Source: Dactylosporangium siamense | GTDB taxonomy: Bacteria; Actinomycetota; Actinomycetes; Mycobacteriales; Micromonosporaceae | Direction: 5' to 3' | DNA length: 64,000 nucleotides | Assembly: GCF_016862795.1 (NCBI RefSeq) | Contig: NZ_BONQ01000018.1 | Coordinates: 1 to 64,000 of the forward strand | In this document: positions 14,266 through 21,675 of the stretch, in pieces | How the letters are laid out: every line of letters starts with the position of its first letter | How positions within the stretch are numbered: the first letter of the stretch is position 1 | Notes under the pieces: generated by a model | What the model was told of the DNA's origin: nothing | The model's input: the letters and a program-made list of their open reading frames with translations, nothing else | Databases searched by the model: none | Position numbers and translations under genes: made by a program

Positions 14266-15392
14266 GCCTCCGCCTCCAGGGGCGGGCGGTCCTCCAGCGC
14301 GCGGACCTCATCGACGGTGAGGAATCCCGCGTTGAGGGCGATCTGGTGTGCCTGGTAGCGGGTCAAGGTGTCCGCGCGTAGGAAGCCGTCGAGGTTGAAC
14401 CGCACCCGTTGACCTCGGGGCGTCACGTCACCGAGCGACAATCGCTCCTCGACCGCGTGTAGGTACGGGGCGAGAACGAAGTCCACAAACGACCGTCGAG
14501 CGTCCTGCGCGTTGGCGTAGGTTCGGCTGGTCGTGTTGACCGACAGCCAATCAGCGTCGATGCCCGTGAGTCGGGCGATCTCTGTTACAGAAAATTCCCT
14601 GGCCGCTACGAGCTGCATCGATTCCGGGGACATCCGATCGACGGTGTTGAGCTGCAAGCCGCCCGGCACGTAGGCGGTGGCACGGACCTTGCGGGCGTTG
14701 CGCCAGTCCGTCAGCAGCCTCTCGACCTCGGCAGGGTCCTCGGGGTCCACGCCGTCGACCGGGGTGAAGTAGCTCGCCGGCTCAGGGCTGTCGGCATACA
14801 AGGCTGCCGTTGCTTCGAGCCGGATCAGGTTCCTGATCGCGGGTGCACCGGCGAGAAGCAGCGGGTCACATGGGCTGGTGAACAGGATGATCTGCTCGGG
14901 GCTCATCTCCCGCCCGTCGACCCGGATCGTGCCGGTCTCGTCCTGCGACCACTTGCCGTACTCGATGCGCTCGACGACCTGCGGGAAGCCGGTCGACGTG
15001 CGCAGCACGACCAGCCACAAGGAGCGACCGTCGTAAATAAGGTCCTCGACCAGGCGGGTGACGCTGACGCTTCGGACCAGACCTTGCAGGCTCTCGGGCT
15101 GCTCCAGCAGGGCGTGTGCGACCTGCTCACCTGCGGCGTTGATCGCGTGCAGAGGGAGCGTCCCGATCGTGCCGGCGACCAAATCTCGCGCCCGCTTCAC
15201 GGCGGGGACGGCGAACGCTTCCCGGCGGGAGACCTTCCCTGTCATGGCGGTTCCGCCAACGAGGGCTTGCCAGGTCGGAAAGTCGTTGTCGCCGAGCGCG
15301 AACCGGTGCCGGGCAGGCTGGAGGGCGGGTGCAGTGTCGGGAGACACCGCCTGCACCCGCCCCGTCAAAAGGGTCGACCAGAACCCAGGCAT
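14262..15392 (-). CDS. HK97-family portal protein
   Basis: A 376-residue portal. The start is taken as ATG 15392 (MPGFWSTLLTGR), 8 bases after the terminase stop; a longer frame would run back into the terminase. Family marks: VPAVKRARDLVAGTIGTLPL (crown/clip entry), LVEDLIYDGRSLWLVV, PEQIILFTSPCDPLL, LNTVDRMSPESMQLVAAREF, then EIARLTGIDADWLSV and a C-terminal LSLGDVTPRGQRVRFNLDGFLRADTLTRY characteristic of HK97 gp3-like portals. It forms the dodecameric DNA gate. No obvious ribosome site precedes the ATG, so translation is probably coupled to the terminase. Confidence 0.87.
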   Translation of the reverse strand: MPGFWSTLLTGRVQAVSPDTAPALQPARHRFALGDNDFPTWQALVGGTAMTGKVSRREAFAVPAVKRARDLVAGTIGTLPLHAINAAGEQVAHALLEQPESLQGLVRSVSVTRLVEDLIYDGRSLWLVVLRTSTGFPQVVERIEYGKWSQDETGTIRVDGREMSPEQIILFTSPCDPLLLAGAPAIRNLIRLEATAALYADSPEPASYFTPVDGVDPEDPAEVERLLTDWRNARKVRATAYVPGGLQLNTVDRMSPESMQLVAAREFSVTEIARLTGIDADWLSVNTTSRTYANAQDARRSFVDFVLAPYLHAVEERLSLGDVTPRGQRVRFNLDGFLRADTLTRYQAHQIALNAGFLTVDEVRALEDRPPLEAEA

Positions 15393-15400
15393 TGACAGAT

Positions 15401-16984
15401 CTATCGGTTCGAGTTCTCCGGAACCGTGATCAGGCGGAGCTTGGCGGGTGCGGGCAGCGATCGGGCTAGATGAATCGCTCCGGCGGCGGAATATGCGGCG
15501 TCGGCGTGCCCACCGTCGCGACGGCTGAACCGCCACCCGTCACCGGACGTGAGCCGTTTCGCGCCCAGGACGTGAGCGGCGAGCAGCGGGTCACCGTTGT
15601 GCGCGACGCGGCCGGCTGCGGCGAACTCGGCGAGCCCCTGACAGATGGCGTTGGTCTGTCCGACGGTGAAGCCCTGGGCGTTGCGGACCCGGGCGATGTC
15701 GGTGCCCAGGGCTGCGGCGGGACCGGAGGGGAACCATCCGAAGGTGCGGGGGCGGATGCGGGCGAGCAGGCCGGGCAATGACGCGCGGACCTCGGCGGTC
15801 GATTGCCAGGCAGCGACGACTTCGACTCGAACACGGCCGTCCGGCAGGGTCGCGGCAGCGACCAAGGTCGAGTGCTGCAAGTCCGGGCTGAGGTCCAGGC
15901 ACACCACCACGCGGGACCGGTGCGCGTCGAGGGTGCCCGGGTCGTGGCATGCGGCCCACGCGTCGGCACTGACCGCCTCATTGACGGCGGCGACGACCTG
16001 CGCGAGGTTCTCGGTCCGGAAGACCGAGGCAGGCTGACTGAGCTTCGAGGTCAGCGCACGCTCGGTGATCGTGCGGCCCAGGGACGGGTTGGCTTGCCGC
16101 CACGCATGCCGGTCGGTGATCTCGCATCCGTCCGGGGCGGACCACTCGAACAGGCCGAGGGACGGGTCCTCGCCGGACCGGCCGAGGGCGAGAAAGTGAT
16201 TGAGGACGATCGAGCCGGCGTCACCTGCGTTCGACAGCATCCATGTCTGTGCGTCTCCGACCGCCAAAGTCGCGTTGTCGGCGGCGGCATGCGCCTCGAA
16301 GTCCCGGTGTTCGCGTAGCTCGTCCTCAACGACCCGGTGAGCGGTCAACCCTCGCCCGCCCCGGCGACCAGCAGCAGCGATCTTGTAGCGGCACCGATTG
16401 CCGACGGTGAGTTGCCAGTCCCCATTGGACCGGCGGACCTTCACCCGGCCGAACACGTCGGGCAGATCCTCGGCGAACTCGACCGCGTTCTCCCACACCT
16501 CACGGGCCGTGTCCAGGCTGCTCGACGTGCCCAGGATCAGGGGGACACCCTGACTGAGCCACCACAACGACAGGGCGGTGATCAGGCTGCTCTTGCCCTG
16601 CTGCCGGGCGGCAACGACCAGGACGGTCCGAAAGCGCGGTAGGCCGTCTTCCTGCAACTCCTGGGCGTGGAGTAGAAGGAAGCGCTGCCAGGGAAGTGGA
16701 GTCCACCCGAGTGCCGACTTACACCAGTCGATGACCTCATAGCCGGAAGTCGATTCCGGAGTCAGTGGGCGAAGCGGCTTGGTATAGATGCGCGGCTTTG
16801 CGATGCCCAGGCGTCGTCTTGACTCGATTTGAGGAAGTTCGCTGTTATCTGTATCTATGTGGTCACTCTGGGGGGAGGGATCCACGTCGGAGGTGGGACC
16901 GGGACCCGGCCGGCCGGGAAAAGCGCGGGCATCATTGTCGATTGCAGTGATCGATGCTGAGCCATGAGTCGATGCGCTCACCAT
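15401..16984 (-). CDS. Terminase large subunit
   Basis: A 527-residue DNA packaging motor. After a disordered, acidic N-terminal 55 residues comes the ATPase: Walker A-like AARQQGKS at 125-132, Walker B VVEDE with the catalytic Asp/Glu at 221-222, and the coupling motif WMLSNAGDA. The nuclease half begins with CLDLSPD (first metal-binding aspartate) and ends with DGGHADAAYSAAG (last aspartate), as in HK97/actinophage TerL proteins. The ATG overlaps the HNH nuclease stop by 7 bases. The long N-terminal tail may mean the true start is at a later codon. Confidence 0.92.
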   Translation of the reverse strand: MVSASTHGSASITAIDNDARAFPGRPGPGPTSDVDPSPQSDHIDTDNSELPQIESRRRLGIAKPRIYTKPLRPLTPESTSGYEVIDWCKSALGWTPLPWQRFLLLHAQELQEDGLPRFRTVLVVAARQQGKSSLITALSLWWLSQGVPLILGTSSSLDTAREVWENAVEFAEDLPDVFGRVKVRRSNGDWQLTVGNRCRYKIAAAGRRGGRGLTAHRVVEDELREHRDFEAHAAADNATLAVGDAQTWMLSNAGDAGSIVLNHFLALGRSGEDPSLGLFEWSAPDGCEITDRHAWRQANPSLGRTITERALTSKLSQPASVFRTENLAQVVAAVNEAVSADAWAACHDPGTLDAHRSRVVVCLDLSPDLQHSTLVAAATLPDGRVRVEVVAAWQSTAEVRASLPGLLARIRPRTFGWFPSGPAAALGTDIARVRNAQGFTVGQTNAICQGLAEFAAAGRVAHNGDPLLAAHVLGAKRLTSGDGWRFSRRDGGHADAAYSAAGAIHLARSLPAPAKLRLITVPENSNR

Positions 16985-17232
16985 CGGGTCGCCGAGGAAG
17001 GCTCAGGATCTCCGAGAGGCTGCCCCACCTTGCGGTTGCACTGACGGCACGAGGCGACCACGAAGGTCGGGTCATCACCCGTGATCAATCGACCCAAGGT
17101 GTGATGGCCTGCGGTCGCGTCGAGCGTGCAACCGGGTAGCCGAAGCTGACAGACACCGCCGTCACGGCGCAGCACTATGGCCCGGACACGACGCCACCCG
17201 GTGTCAGTCCCGCCCGCCCACGCTCGCGACAC
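16978..17232 (-). CDS. HNH endonuclease (packaging-associated)
   Basis: An 84-residue HNH nuclease: WRRVRAIVLRRDGGVCQL opens the fold, the two zinc-knuckle pairs are Cys-x5-Cys (CQLRLPGC) and CRQCN, and the catalytic core is GHHTLGR with the His pair. In HK97-like phages an HNH protein beside the terminase is needed for cos cleavage, and this gene lies directly upstream of terL with a short overlap. Start GTG 17232 sits 3 bases after the stop of the small upstream frame, so the two are probably translationally coupled. Confidence 0.88.
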   Translation of the reverse strand: MSRAWAGGTDTGWRRVRAIVLRRDGGVCQLRLPGCTLDATAGHHTLGRLITGDDPTFVVASCRQCNRKVGQPLGDPEPSSATRW

Positions 17233-17235
17233 GGG

Positions 17236-17403
17236 TCACCCGTTGGTGTTGGTGGTGTCGGGGGCGGTGCTGTCGGCGATGTACTCCCCGGTGCGGTTGG
17301 AGACCGGGTTGCCCGGGTCGCGGTCGCTGTGCTCGGGCTGCTCGGGCTGCTCGACGGTCGGCAACTTGCTGGAGCTGACCGACCCGGACGCTTTGCGTGA
17401 CAT
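17236..17403 (-). CDS. Small phage protein, 55 aa
   Basis: A polar, Ser/Pro/Glu-rich protein (MSRKASGSVSSSKLP, then EQPEQPEHSDRD and TGEYIADSTAPDT). It is probably unstructured. It is kept because it ends 3 bases before the HNH start on the same strand and because its composition differs from shadow frames. An in-frame ATG at 17484 would add 27 residues but would run into the divergent rightward gene. No function is recognised. Confidence 0.45.
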   Translation of the reverse strand: MSRKASGSVSSSKLPTVEQPEQPEHSDRDPGNPVSNRTGEYIADSTAPDTTNTNG

Positions 17404-17460
17404 GAGCGCTATATCGGTCGATGAGAGGCCGGCGCGTTTCGTGAGCCGATGGACAGGTGT

Positions 17461-17895
17461 GTGACGGACACTCCCACTCGGCATGCCCATCGACGCTCGT
17501 ACTCACCGGCCTACCGACAGGAGGTGGTCGATCAGGTCCGAGTCGGGCAGCGCAGGATCATGGAGGTCGCCAGAGAGCGCGGGATCGCACCCACCCTGAT
17601 CCGCAACTGGGTCCAACGTGCCATCGCCGAAGAGGTCCCGGCAGAGCCTGAGCGACTGCAATCCCGGTCAGCGCGGGATCGAGCGCTTGACGATTTCCTC
17701 GCCCAGCGGCTGGAGAACCCACCAACGCACGTCCGGGGCGTCCGTCGCGTCGAGGTCGACCTGTTCGCCGGTCACGTCGCGCGGGCGCTGGACGCGTTTG
17801 CGACCGACCCGAGCTATGCGGTCCAGATCGCCAGAGCCGCGTGGGCGCTGACCCAGCGACAAGCGCAGCAAAAGACCCGCAAGCGGGTAACGTGA
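17461..17895 (+). CDS. HTH DNA-binding protein, transposase-like or small terminase-like
   Basis: A 144-residue protein with an N-terminal helix-turn-helix: RRSYSPAYRQEVVDQV, then RRIMEVARERGIAPTLIRNW, matching the IS3/Tc-type HTH (SPEfr...vv...sv..vArelGvs...v.rW). The C-terminal half is helical (FAGHVARALDAFATDPSYAVQIARAAW) without a DDE catalytic region. It could be a small terminase subunit, since such HTHs recognise packaging sites, or a regulator. Against the first idea, it runs opposite to terL. GTG 17461 is chosen; ATG 17449 is an alternative. It is divergent from the late operon, so the 58 bases between probably hold promoters. Confidence 0.68.
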   Translation: MTDTPTRHAHRRSYSPAYRQEVVDQVRVGQRRIMEVARERGIAPTLIRNWVQRAIAEEVPAEPERLQSRSARDRALDDFLAQRLENPPTHVRGVRRVEVDLFAGHVARALDAFATDPSYAVQIARAAWALTQRQAQQKTRKRVT

Positions 17896-17900
17896 GCGCG

Positions 17901-18287
17901 CTATCCGTGCAGGTAGGCCATTCCTGCGAGCGGCGAACCGAAGACCAGGACGGCGGTGCCGTCGTTCGGATAGTGGACCTCGGGAAGCAGTTGCTGACCG
18001 CTGGCGCTGATCACGGTCACGCCCGGCTTCGTTGATAGAGCATGGTTGATCGTCCACGACGCCGACGGGACGGGCTGCGTGTGCACGTAGCGGGAGCCGG
18101 TGCCGACACCGGTGACCTCGGCGGCACGTAGCCGCGCCTCGATGTCGGCGATGAACGGTGCCCAGTCATAGACCGGTCCCTCGCCGAACGTCAGCACCCG
18201 CTCAGGTGGCTCGGGAACTGCCCCACGCTCAGCTGTTACGGCGGAGCGGGCGTAGCCTCCACGCGGATTCTCTTCCGTCGCGGTCAT
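17901..18287 (-). CDS. Phage protein with tail-fibre-type beta domain
   Basis: A 128-residue protein. Its C-terminal 50 residues (ASWTINHALSTKPGVTVI then GQQLLPEVHYPND and FGSPLAGMAYLHG) match the small beta module seen at the ends of many phage fibre and baseplate proteins (W-x-I-x-H-x-L...P-x-V-x-V...D/N-G...F-x-x-P-x-A-G-x-A-Y-L). The N-terminal part is acidic and may be helical. It starts at ATG 18287, overlapping the upstream stop (ATGA). Its position upstream of the packaging genes rather than with the tail genes is unusual; it may be a head or tail decoration. Confidence 0.62.
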   Translation of the reverse strand: MTATEENPRGGYARSAVTAERGAVPEPPERVLTFGEGPVYDWAPFIADIEARLRAAEVTGVGTGSRYVHTQPVPSASWTINHALSTKPGVTVISASGQQLLPEVHYPNDGTAVLVFGSPLAGMAYLHG

Positions 18288-18553
18288 CGCGCGCTCAAAG
18301 GTGCTCGGTAGCCGACGTACGCGGTGCCCGTGCGCGCACTGGCCGTGATCCGCTCGATCCCAGCCAAGGAGCATACGCGGCCGAACAGCTTGCGGCTGAT
18401 CCCGGCACCGAAGTGCTGGCGCTCTTCGGCGAAGCGTTGCCACGCCAGATAGAAGTCGATCGCTGCCACGCAGGAGTTCGACGCAGAGTGACGGTCGAGG
18501 AAGGCGCGGAAGGTGTCTGAGTCAGCTAGCGCTTGGGATCGACTGCACGCCAT
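18284..18553 (-). CDS. Small winged-helix-like protein resembling primase C-terminal module
   Basis: An 89-residue protein whose pattern (DTFRAFLDRHSASNSCVAAI, DFYLAWQRFAEERQ, SRKLFGRVCSLAG, AYVGYRAPL) resembles the winged-helix tail of phage/plasmid primase-helicases (FLEerc...l...Y.aW..w....g.....FGr.L...G). Only this module is present; there is no primase or helicase domain. It may bind DNA at an origin or act as a regulator. ATG 18553 has GGAG about 12 bases upstream. It is the first leftward gene after the divergent control region 18554-18694. Confidence 0.55.
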   Translation of the reverse strand: MACSRSQALADSDTFRAFLDRHSASNSCVAAIDFYLAWQRFAEERQHFGAGISRKLFGRVCSLAGIERITASARTGTAYVGYRAPLSAR

Positions 18554-18682
18554 ATTTGAAGCTTACTCCTGCATAGCAAAGGAATGCGAACCAAAGATCG
18601 ACTAACTTTGCGTGCAAGATCGCTCCTCCGGGTAGCGACTTCGGTCCCTGGAACGCGGTAACGGTCCGTGGTCGACCGTGGC

Positions 18683-18688
18683 TATAGT
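18683..18688 (+). promoter_or_regulatory. -10 element of a leaderless phage transcript
   Basis: TATAGT ends 6 bases before ATG 18695. There is no ribosome binding site, so the mRNA probably starts at or next to the start codon. A GGTCGACC palindrome lies at 18670-18677, where a -35 or operator would be. Confidence 0.6.
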
Positions 18689-18694
18689 TGATCC

Positions 18695-18922
18695 ATGACG
18701 AGCACTCAAAGCGCAGGTCCACATCGGACCTCCGCAGCGACCGCAGCGCGCAGGTCGAAGGCGCAGGCGCGGCGAGTCGAGAAGATGGCGGAGCGGCTTC
18801 GAGAGTCGGGCTACACGGTCACGAAGAACACGGAGCCGACCGAGAAGACGCCCGGCAACTTGGTCTCGAAGAGTGTCACGCGGGTCGAGTTCGCCGGCTC
18901 TGAGGAGGACGGCACCCGATAA
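18695..18922 (+). CDS. Small basic phage protein, 75 aa
   Basis: A Lys/Arg/Ala-rich protein (TAARRSKAQARRVEKMAERLRES split near 15-40) with one amphipathic helix and a C-terminal strand pair (YTVTKNTEPTEK, VTRVEF). It is followed by a hairpin terminator. It is the first rightward gene from the divergent control region, the position usual for immunity or excision functions, but no HTH or Xis motif is visible. It is probably nucleic-acid binding given its charge; that is inference. Confidence 0.6.
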   Translation: MTSTQSAGPHRTSAATAARRSKAQARRVEKMAERLRESGYTVTKNTEPTEKTPGNLVSKSVTRVEFAGSEEDGTR

Positions 18923-18931
18923 GCACGAACA

Positions 18932-18955
18932 AGCCCCGGGCGGGAACCCGGGGCT
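18932..18955 (+). terminator. Hairpin terminator after small phage gene
   Basis: AGCCCCGGG and CCCGGGGCT form a 9-bp perfect stem with a 6-base loop, starting 10 bases past the stop codon. Read-through would lead into the next rightward gene. Confidence 0.65.
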
Positions 18956-19001
18956 CAACGGTTTCACTGGACCGTCCACTGTCCGAAGTAGAGGTTACCG
19001 C

Positions 19002-19967
19002 ATGTCCCGCACCACCGTGGACAAGAGTCAGGGGTACCGATGGGTCACGTGGCTGCGCAGCCACCACCGGAGCGAGTTCGCTCGGATCCTGCGGTACGGC
19101 ACCCCCTCCGACGAACTCGTTGCCCTCGCGGAGTTCCCGGTCCTGCTGCGCAGCGCACATGAATCGGAGATGGAGTGGGTAGAGTTCCCGCTCTCGCTGA
19201 GCCGGCGATCCGGGCAGGCGCTGCTCTTCGAGACCGCGAAGCAGGTCGACTCTTACATGAAGTCGATCCCGATGTTCTCCTGGACCACGGTGTCATCCTG
19301 CCGGGAGATCTCCTCGACCCGCAGGACGTGGGAGATGCGGCGCAGTGCTGAGCTGGTCGCGGAGGCGATCCTGTACCGGGCGGCGGTGGAGTTCGTGAAC
19401 ACGGTGCTGTGCGCCTACTCCACCATCCAGACCTGGATCAGCAAGGCCCACGGCGTGGAGCTGAGCTTGCTCGGGATCGGCAACGCGCTGCGGTGGTGGA
19501 GCGAAGTCGAAGGCTCGCCCTTTTCTGTTCTGGAGTGGGGACAGCGGGGCGGATTCGGTCAGCCCACAAGGATCAGGATCAGGTTTGGGACTGAGGTAGG
19601 AGCTACCCCTAGCCCTACACCGGAAGCACCCGCCCGGACCTCCCCTCGGAGACCTACTGGTACTACAAGATCGTTTAGGGCATCCCAAGAGCAAGCTGAT
19701 GAATGGGTTCTCTCCTACGCCCATGCCATGAACGCTGTGTACCGCCTCCAGGACGAACTCAAGGCCCACGCCCAGAAGCGCCGGAAAGAGCAGGGCGAGC
19801 GCAAGAGCATCGAGCACGCGCAGGAGAAGGAGGCGATCCGTAAGCGGGTGACTGAGCACCTGCGTGCTGGTCAACCCCTCTTCGGCACGCTGGAGGACCT
19901 CGTTCCCGCCGTACGGGTCGGCGCTACAGCCCCTGTCGAGCCCGCACCCATACCCGTACCTGCGTAA
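19002..19967 (+). CDS. Hypothetical phage protein, 321 aa
   Basis: A cytosolic protein of unknown family. Residues 1-170 are mixed helix with aromatic residues (SQGYRWVTWLRSHHRSEFARI, then RRTWEMRRSAELVAEAILYRAAVEF) and look folded. A Pro/Thr/Arg-rich hinge follows (PTPEAPARTSPRRPTGTTR). The C-terminus is a long charged helix (DELKAHAQKRRKEQGERKS), probably coiled coil. No replication-initiator, helicase or nuclease motif is visible. ATG 19002 has GAGG at a good spacing. It is the largest non-structural gene of the element apart from the integrase, so it is the best candidate for replication or host interaction, but nothing in the sequence proves that. Confidence 0.68.
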   Translation: MSRTTVDKSQGYRWVTWLRSHHRSEFARILRYGTPSDELVALAEFPVLLRSAHESEMEWVEFPLSLSRRSGQALLFETAKQVDSYMKSIPMFSWTTVSSCREISSTRRTWEMRRSAELVAEAILYRAAVEFVNTVLCAYSTIQTWISKAHGVELSLLGIGNALRWWSEVEGSPFSVLEWGQRGGFGQPTRIRIRFGTEVGATPSPTPEAPARTSPRRPTGTTRSFRASQEQADEWVLSYAHAMNAVYRLQDELKAHAQKRRKEQGERKSIEHAQEKEAIRKRVTEHLRAGQPLFGTLEDLVPAVRVGATAPVEPAPIPVPA

Positions 19968-19988
19968 TCCTGCGAGATCCCCGTATAG

Positions 19989-20180
19989 GTGAGTGTGGGA
20001 GAGATGTGCGGCGACGAGCCGGCGAAGACGAGGGACCACCGGGATGCCGCCTACTGGGCACACATCGACAAAGTGCTCGACGGGTTCACGCCCGTCGAGC
20101 ACTGGCCGGAGGAGAAGAGGCGCCGTATGGCGCTGCTGTGGTCTACAGCTTCTCCACGATCTGGACGTACTCAGGCTTGA
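19989..20180 (+). CDS. Small mobile-element protein, 63 aa
   Basis: A short protein with the sequence pattern DHRDAAYWAHIDKVLDGFTPV...WPEEKRRRMALLW, common in small proteins next to actinobacterial integrases (a W-x-x-I...P-x-x-x-x-x-R-x-x-x-x-L-L motif). Its 3' end overlaps the convergent integrase stop by 38 bases. Start GTG 19989 is used; ATG 20004 is the alternative and has GGGAGAG too close upstream. Function unknown. Confidence 0.5.
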   Translation: MSVGEMCGDEPAKTRDHRDAAYWAHIDKVLDGFTPVEHWPEEKRRRMALLWSTASPRSGRTQA

Positions 20181-21633
20181 AGCCGGGACCTCTCGGAGCG
20201 GGCAGGACCGTCACCTCCAGCAGCTCCGAGAGGATCGCGCGCTGGATGCCCAGTGACATCGACTCCCACTTCGCGCGCTTGTCTTCTGCCTCCACGAGCT
20301 GCTTCACGGGCGACTCGACCACCACGGAGCCGAGCTGCTGCTGAACTGCGTCGAGCCGCGCTCTGGTCACCTTGGTGCCCTCCAGCATCTGGGCCCGGGT
20401 GATGAGGTCGGCGGCCTCGTCGCGGGTGTACTGGGCGAGCTTCTCGATGAGGGCCGCCTCCTTCTCGCGCAGGGCGGGCACGTCGATCCCGGGGTCGGTT
20501 GTCCGCAGCAGGTTGATCGCTCCTGGTCGCTGAGCCCACCGGATGATGAAGTCGGTGATGTAGCCATCCAAGATGTCGCACTGCCGGGAGGTGTGGGGTC
20601 CACCCGGACCACGGGTGCTGCACAGATACGCAGGCCCGGGAGGGGCACCCCGCTTCTTGATGCTCTTGCCCGGGTTACCTGGTCGCATCGGCGAATCGCA
20701 GGCGCACTTGTAGAGGAACGAGCCGAGCCACCGGTGAGCGGGACCAGGACCAGATCGGCGAGCCGGGTCCTCCAGTACCGCGACTACGGACTCCCACACG
20801 TCCCGGTCGAGGATCGGTTTCCACGGCGCAGCCCCGACCTTCTCTCCACGGTGGACCATGAGTCCCGCGTTGCGCGGGCGGAGCAGGATCAGCCTCACGG
20901 TCCGGGCCGACCACGGCCGCTCACGTGCGACCTCGCGCTTGATGAGGTCGCGGACGATGACCCGCAAGGGCACCTCGTTCAGCACCTGCTCCGCCATCTT
21001 CACGATCTCGCCGGCCTCGTTCTCGCGGATGGTGATGCCGTCCGGCTCGAAGCCATAGGGGCGGGGACCTCCACCGTGCTCGCCGTTCATGGCCTGACGG
21101 AGTCGAGCGGCGGCGACACGACGCGCGGTATCGGTGCTCGACTTGTTCGCCATCGTGACCATCATGCGGGCGATGGTGCGCTCGTCCGGCGTGCCGCCGT
21201 TGGTGAAGGACAGCGTCCCGGTCAGCGACTTCACGTTGGCGCTGTGCGCCTCCACCGTGTCGATGAGGTCTTCGAGGTCCCGAGGGTTGCGCACTGCCCG
21301 GTCGAGGTCGACACAGAGGAAGCCGCCAGATTTGCCAGAGCGAATGCGGTCGAGCAACTCATCGAAGCCCGGCCGAATGACGCGCAGTGCGGTAGTGCCG
21401 TCAGCGAGTGTCACTTTCCTGCGCTTGAATGCGGACGCGGGCTTCGGCTTTCCACCCTTCATGTCGTTCTCGATGACGGGCTTGCCGATGGTCCAGCCCT
21501 CCCGCTTCGCCCGCTCCCGCAGGAGGCGCTCGTGCTCGACCAGACCCTTGCTCAGACCGTCCTCGTTGAGGTCCTCGGTCCGTAGGTCGGACAGCCGCAG
21601 GTAGAGATCCATTGGAGCGTTTGCGCTGGTCAT
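20143..21633 (-). CDS. Large serine integrase
   Basis: A 496-residue site-specific recombinase of the phiC31/Bxb1 type. The N-terminal catalytic domain has DLYLRLSD with nucleophile Ser15 and Arg13, the conserved SGGFLCVDLDRAVRNPRDLE block and ARMMVTMANKSSTDTARR on the E-helix. The recombinase domain follows (RQAMNGEHGGGPRPYGFE), then the zinc ribbon (CACDSPMRPG... YLCS... C) with an inserted coiled coil (LREKEAALIEKLAQYTRDEAADLI), and a C-terminal tail. It lies 30 bases from attR and would catalyse attP x attB integration. Excision would need a directionality factor, which I cannot identify among the small genes. Confidence 0.93.
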   Translation of the reverse strand: MTSANAPMDLYLRLSDLRTEDLNEDGLSKGLVEHERLLRERAKREGWTIGKPVIENDMKGGKPKPASAFKRRKVTLADGTTALRVIRPGFDELLDRIRSGKSGGFLCVDLDRAVRNPRDLEDLIDTVEAHSANVKSLTGTLSFTNGGTPDERTIARMMVTMANKSSTDTARRVAAARLRQAMNGEHGGGPRPYGFEPDGITIRENEAGEIVKMAEQVLNEVPLRVIVRDLIKREVARERPWSARTVRLILLRPRNAGLMVHRGEKVGAAPWKPILDRDVWESVVAVLEDPARRSGPGPAHRWLGSFLYKCACDSPMRPGNPGKSIKKRGAPPGPAYLCSTRGPGGPHTSRQCDILDGYITDFIIRWAQRPGAINLLRTTDPGIDVPALREKEAALIEKLAQYTRDEAADLITRAQMLEGTKVTRARLDAVQQQLGSVVVESPVKQLVEAEDKRAKWESMSLGIQRAILSELLEVTVLPAPRGPGFKPEYVQIVEKL

Positions 21634-21663
21634 GGCTTGAGTCTGTCATAACTCAACCTTGGG

Positions 21664-21675
21664 CAACCCGAAGGT
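21664..21675. other. attR core repeat
   Basis: CAACCCGAAGGT, identical to 5100-5111. The phage side carries TCAACCTT (21653-21660), which pairs with AAGGTTGA at the other phage end. A circularised attP would thus have 8-bp inverted arms around a 10-base centre. Confidence 0.85.

Larger units (their letters stand above)
5112..21663. mobile_element. Integrated 16.5 kb tailed-phage prophage
   Basis: The element is bounded by 12-bp direct repeats and interrupts a host hydrolase gene. Its right end carries a large serine integrase reading inward beside attR. Genes for DNA packaging, capsid and long tail run leftward from about 17.4 kb to 5.2 kb with stop-start overlaps typical of siphovirus late operons. 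A few small rightward genes lie at 17.5-20.2 kb. I find no endolysin, holin, recognisable repressor or complete replication genes, and no small terminase that I can name with confidence. By eye its base composition is less extreme than the host flanks, with AT-containing codons. It may be a minimal, defective or helper-dependent prophage. Confidence 0.88.

Noticed and set aside
17461-17895. IS3-type insertion sequence
   Set aside because: Only an HTH is present; there is no DDE transposase, no terminal inverted repeats and no target duplication that I can see.
5100-21675. tRNA-gene integration site
   Set aside because: The repeat lies inside a protein gene, no tRNA fold is present at either end, and the integrase is a serine, not tyrosine, recombinase.
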